Shown here one piece after another: positions 12,801 to 18,800 of a stretch of 20,459 bases of DNA. Below the pieces are notes generated by a model, which worked only from the letters and a program-made list of their open reading frames with translations, did not search any database and was not told the origin of the DNA. The position numbers were made by a program, and so were the translations under genes. The stretch spans positions 1-20,459 of the forward strand of contig JAOXYB010001236.1 in the NCBI GenBank assembly GCA_028565635.1, written 5' to 3'. Source of the DNA: Phoronis ovalis. Taxonomy: Eukaryota > Phoronida > Phoronidae. Position 1 is the first letter of the stretch; each line of letters starts with the position of its first letter.

Positions 12801-15800
12801 GTGTTCGGAAGTAGACAGATTTCTGGAATAGCCACGGCGATCGCAGACGGAACCAATGGCTATAACATTGGGTATGAGTGAGAGACTGCGATGATCTCGT
12901 GTAGTTGTATTACTAAAATTTGAGGTCAGCGCTCGATTGACACTGTCTCAACGTAGCGTAGAATCCCTTGTATATCGAAATTCTATCATAAATTAATCTT
13001 CATTTCCTTATTATTTCCAAGTCTTCGCTGGTGTACTCCATTATAGTTACAAATAACTAAGGAATCACCCGGATGTAGCAGCAAAACAACTAGTGAACTC
13101 AGTAAAATTGTCAGTAGTGAATGACCTATGTAATTGTAATACGTAACTTGTTAGTGCTCAACGATTTTACGGTGAGTGTCAAACGAAAATTGATTTCTTC
13201 TGCTACCTGTTTAATGAACAATATTGTCCCTTCCATTTTTCTCTAGCTTGACATTGTTTAGCAACGTTTAAGTAAGTATTAAACTTCGTACTTAAAATTG
13301 CAATGGGTAATGCTGTCAGGATCATTCCTGTCAAAGCACAAGCAATGCCTACGAAATAGCCTCCCGTCGACACAGGATAAATGTCACCATAGCCTACAGT
13401 TGTCATGGTGATGATAGACCACCATAAACCATCTATCATGTTATGAAAGTAAACATCAGAGTAGGCCTCTGATGCAACTATGAGAAAAGCAAAAAATACT
13501 GAAGCAATGGTAATGAATAGCATTAACAAACATATTTCTGACCAACTTGATCTAACAGTTAAGTACAAAACTTTTAGCCCTTGGTAATGCACGGTATATT
13601 TTAGTAAGCGAAAGAGCAGTAGAACATTAAAACAGTTAGATATCAGAAATAAAATATAAGAGTCTTCGTAGCAATAATCAGTGCGTTTCAGAATATCAAA
13701 AATAAGAGGCATCAACATAATAAACACAATAAGAAAGTCAATAATATTAAAGAAAGATTTGATAAATTCTTTCTTAAATCGACAAAGCAGGAAACGTGTC
13801 AATAAATCAAACACAAAGAAACAAGTACATGCAATCCAAAGAAAAAACAGACGTTGATCACTATCCGTTAATATGTAACGTTTCATTTTATCGTTGATAC
13901 CAAATGTCCTGTTTTCGAATTCAGCGGCTGTGACATTGTTTATTGGCGTTCGCAGTTCACCGTTTAAAAAAACGATCGTTATGGACATTATACACATGAT
14001 AATGTAGAGCAAAGCTGGTAACTGCAAAACAATATAGTAATGAAACATTATATAATAATACACTACCTTTCCTGTTTAAAAATGACACTAAAATGTTTGC
14101 ATGATATCGAAAATGTGGGTGGATAGTTAGCGTTCCTGGGCGGCGTGCATCACCAAAACAAGCAAGACCGGAATGTATTTACTAGGTAATTACTTTGTCA
14201 ATTGCGATCTACAATATTAACATCTTGCAAATAATGAAGAAGTACATATAATTAATGATCGCTACTCTTCTATGTGTTGATGCGAGGCAATAAAAAATGT
14301 ACACGAATAATTACAAAAAAAAAATGTCAGCCGTTCCACGAAAAAGGTTACAAATAGCAATCATCATCTACAAATCAATTTGTTTTGGTGAAACTTGACA
14401 GACATTCAATTCAGGAATATAAATACAAAACAACACACATAAGAGATGTTTAAATCTATATATTTGCCTGCATAGATAAATTTGGCGAATATTACAACAT
14501 CGTTTTGTGCAACAGAAGGAATTTCTCCCTAGTAACAGGAAATTAAACACACTGATTCTAATCATCCTTTCAAGTACTTCTACCTAAATAAGAAACAAAA
14601 TGCCGGCAGTAAAAAATAAGCCACAATAATAATTAAAAACATATTATATCAACTCAGACAGGTCTGTAAATTAAAGAATATTTTCCAATATTGTGTCATA
14701 CAGACATATAACATTCATTATTGTAAGTGCTATATTAATTAAAGTTTTTAAATAACATTATTGTTATGCATATAACTCTCTAAAAAATTAATATTTCATA
14801 TATCTGGTAGGAATTACAATAACACTTTCCGCTTATTTTACAGTTTAGTATTTGCGACGCTACGGTCACAGATACAGTATACAATATTATAACATAGCTC
14901 ACATCATAACATCATAACATAGCTCATATCTACACCCCATCCGCGCCTGTACAACTTAACCTAATACCTTTTGATTTTTGTCGTAGTTTTGTGGCGCTGA
15001 AATTTCCACTCCAGAAATTAATTTTGTTGTATATTCGTAATAGATTACAGCACAGTTCCGTATCTAACTATATGTTTTAAAATAGTAGGTAGCTGTTTAT
15101 ACTGCCCCCGGGCTTCTGGACAGGTATCCTGGAACCAGGTGTTTCAAAACAATTGACTTCCGTTACATACTTAAACAAATAAATACAAATCACGATGGAA
15201 TTTAAAGTATAACTTAATCATATCGTATGCTTAATCTGGCATTATAATTTTGACTATATCATAAATTATTTAACAACAAGCCATTAAAACCGGATCGAAG
15301 CTGAATGCGATAGAAACGTTTCTATCCAGAAACTACAACATATATTTGTTTCAAACAAAGGATGATGACAAATTAGTGGTGTCTGTTTTCCGAAGATCTC
15401 GTCACTGGAGTCCTCGAGGTTAGCTTGTATTCAGGCACTTTCACTGATTATTATGATTGTATCTCTTCCGTGGATACAAATTCATGCATTCTATAATATT
15501 ATTGTGCTTGGGCAAATTTTACAGCTACATACATCAGCTGATAATTTTGAACTTGCCCCAAGTCTGTCACTTGGGCCGCCTTTACAGTATGACCGTTCCA
15601 TTTTCTCACAACACCGTCTAGGTAGCTCTACTAATAAAAACTGGTTTCCCTTAAAGGTGATAGTAAGATGGTATAGTTATATATTCTAAATAACTACTGG
15701 GATTCTTTGTACCATCCAACTTAAGTCGATGGTCACCAGTGGATTATTTTTTTATTGTTTGAAGGCGCTGTCGTAGACCGTTAAAGCGTTGGCACTTAAT

Positions 15801-18800
15801 GAAGACTATGTTCAGAATTTAAATTAAGTTACTCGGAAACTGTGGCAAACGATACATCTGCTTTTATTTAGAAAACCATTAAAACTGTATTATTTTATAT
15901 TGATAGTTAAGTATCAGTCACATTTATAACAGTCATATACGACATGAAACCATCTGGCTCCTAAAACCTTTTCAAATAATGTTGGTTTAATTATTATTTT
16001 CAGTATCTTTCATTTTAGTAGGTGTGTGGCTATTACGTGTTCCAAATGCGTGATAATGTAGTTGCAAATAAAATTGTATTCATAATTATATTTATTAATT
16101 GGGGTTATTGAGTGCATATAAGACCAGCTGCATTTATCACTCTAGAACATTAAGACAACGTTAATTATGAGATATCATTCGTGACAATGCAAGCACATGT
16201 TTTAACAAACCGTTGTCTAACGAAAACGGGACAGCTATAGATGTTTACAATGATGAATTACACACAACAGCCGAGTATTGAAGCGTGGTGACGATCACGC
16301 GTTACAAGTAATTCATTTTGCTGGTGTGCAAACAGAAGGTAATTAGAATATCATGTTAAGTTACACCGTTGAGTCCGTGTGGTTTTATAAAGATGTTTTG
16401 CTTCAACTCCTGAAAAATCGCGTGAAGAAGTTCACAAGTGATTTTGTAGTTTAAGCCTGATGCAAGAAATAAAATTGATTGTTCTTTATTGCCAATGCAA
16501 TTAATGATTTTACAGTTTGTTACCTAGTTACAGATCTTGACATAGCCATGGTTCTCGTGTTTTAATTAAGTAGAGATTAGCTTAATATTGCTGGTGCGTT
16601 ATGCAAAACATTAATCTTTTAAACATCGTGGCGAAGATCACACGATTTTCCCGAATTTCTTTTAAAATAACACAATCGCGTTTATTCAAATAAACAGTAA
16701 AAATTGACATTTTGTATCTCATACGTAAATGAACATTTAAAAAAATCAGTAAACCTGTATTATATTGTAACACTTATTTCAAATATAAATTGCTTTAATA
16801 AGATACCTCATATGGGTGACGACACGCAGATGAATTTCGCTAACGAAAAATATTTAATCAATTATTATATTTTTTACATTTTCTGGCTTTCCAATTTGTG
16901 CGTCCAAGTTAAATTTACGCTTTTGTTTGAGCTTGGACGATTTCCCTGTGATTTTAAAAATGTTCGAAGATCGACAAGTTAAAAAAGTAAGAAATATGTT
17001 AAAGAATTCTTGTAAAATATATTCTTATGAGTCACATGGCGTTTTTGTAATTGTAACCTTTTTCGTGGATTCCGTGATGTATGCTGTTGCAGTATACTAA
17101 ACTTGAATTTTAAAATAAGACATATTATTTACATTGTTTATAATAGAAAATCCCAAGAAAAATTATAATTTTTAAATCCAAAAGGTAATTAATGTAACTT
17201 ACCTTGGCAGCTTTTGATGACAGAGGATTATCTAAAAAATAGAACATTCGCATTCGCAATGCGTTCGTTGATAAGTCACTTTTAATAGGGCTTGAAGTTT
17301 CGAAGTATTTCATAACTTCATGAACGTCCTCGCTTTCTTGGATTTTTTCAAAACAGCATGGAGGAATAGCACACCGAGATATATCCCAAAAATCAAGTTC
17401 GTCTTTGAAGTGTTGGGGGCATGCGTTAAGAGGAACATGAATAGTTCCATGGCGATAATAATCTAGAATATAGGTAAAAAATTCGGCATTCCTATCAAAG
17501 AAAATATCATCATCCCCAACATCCGTCTTAAACATCTTGACAAGTTTTCCCAATTTCGTTCTTGGTTTTGATAAAATAGTAGATTTCATGGTAACGAATC
17601 GGGTGCCACTAACATTTATAGTAATTCTGTCACTCATTTTGGCTATTGCTAGGGTTTAAACTTTGTCGCAATTCCTCTGCAGAAATAGGTTTCACTTTTA
17701 CCATCGAATCAGTTTTATGTAAGCGTATGATGTTTATGTCAAGCGGATAACTAGATAATATGCACCAGTGCAACTAGTGTGATTGTCTTCACTAGAAAAA
17801 TGTCAGCCGTTGCAATTGATAATTATTCTATGTAGGCTAATTAAAAAAATCTCGCATCGGAACGCGAGACGAATATCATCTGTACGTACATTTATGTCCG
17901 TACAGTATATTTCACTTTCCCTGTCCAAACTATGCACTGCCTGCATTGAAATAATTAACAGTAAGAAATATCCATTCTTTAATCAATATTTTCAGTTGCG
18001 TTTTAATTTTAATGATCATTATCCGCATGACTCTTAGTAGTTCCTGCTTCATTTAATGCCAGGCATTGTAAGCAATAATTGAAAATATATTGAATTTTGA
18101 ACTAATGGTTTTTAAGGATACAATTTATTTATCTCATTAGTAACATATGTTATAAAAATAAGTGCATAATTAATTTTACAATCCACTTCAGTGGTAATAA
18201 CTCTTTTTTATGTAATACATATCTTGTCTGACAAACCAATATAGTCTATACTTAACCCATTGCAATTAACTTTATTAAGCCGATTGAAGTCCACCTGGTG
18301 AAAAATAGTCCGTAATAGTGCATAAAATGAGACAGCTATTTTATGAGTAAAATTTACATAATAGTTTAACACCTCTTTTTCTACCTGACTCATACAAATT
18401 GATTATCTTCTGCAATTGTTTCATTGCAAACAGCTGATAGAGACTGACTGTTTCCGCTATACGTATCTTCTCTATTTGTAGTTGAAAATGTTCATTTGAA
18501 GACGTTAAATCTAAGTTGGAATCATCTGCGTAAAGACGGAGCTATAGCAATTTCGCATGGGATAGAGGTAAATATAAAAATGTCTTATCTAAGTGAAAAG
18601 AAAAATGGAAACACATGTAAGTAATGGACAACGAACTAACAATCTACTACTAAATGAACCGAATGCGTTTATTTTTGTTTTGGTATTTTTCTCTTCAACT
18701 TCTCATTTTATGACACAAAAATGTTAACTTTTCTTACGTTCAGTGATCATTTTTGTTTGACATTTGTCGGAATTATTCCGTGTGTGTAGTTTATTTAGAC

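Larger units (their letters stand above)
9490..18481 (+). other. LRR-gene intron 6 (8992 bp), host of the antisense Kv gene
   Basis: Donor GTAAAT and acceptor TTTGTAG join exons 6 and 7 with the LRR period kept at 28. It contains the palindrome 10355-10838, the 21-bp and 96-bp tandem repeats, the small-gene candidates (11541-12632), the possible Kv 3' exon (12750-12885) and the entire Kv gene on the opposite strand. About 840 bp between the Kv start codon (17637) and exon 7 would have to hold the Kv promoter; no TATA box stands out there. Confidence 0.8.

Noticed and set aside
14022-14063. Upstream extension of the Kv membrane exon with its own ATG at 14063
   Set aside because: These 14 codons are the pyrimidine-rich intron end; the CAG acceptor after them gives an exact T1-S1 junction.
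15453-15689. Exon-like segment, open on both strands, in the Kv intron
   Set aside because: The plus strand has an acceptor-like TTTTACAG but only a poor donor (GTAGCT); neither strand shows a known domain and the Kv gene needs no exon there.
16704-16982. 92-codon plus-strand frame
   Set aside because: Hydrophobic and AT-driven composition, no motif, no promoter or splice support.
14319-17813. Shared 16-mer AAAAATGTCAGCCGTT near 14319 and 17797
   Set aside because: The similarity stops at both ends of the 16-mer; in a 20-kb AT-rich window one such match is not significant.
18208-18393. 61-codon minus-strand frame upstream of the Kv start
   Set aside because: An extra N-terminal Kv exon is not needed: the T1 domain is complete from M1, with an in-frame stop upstream.
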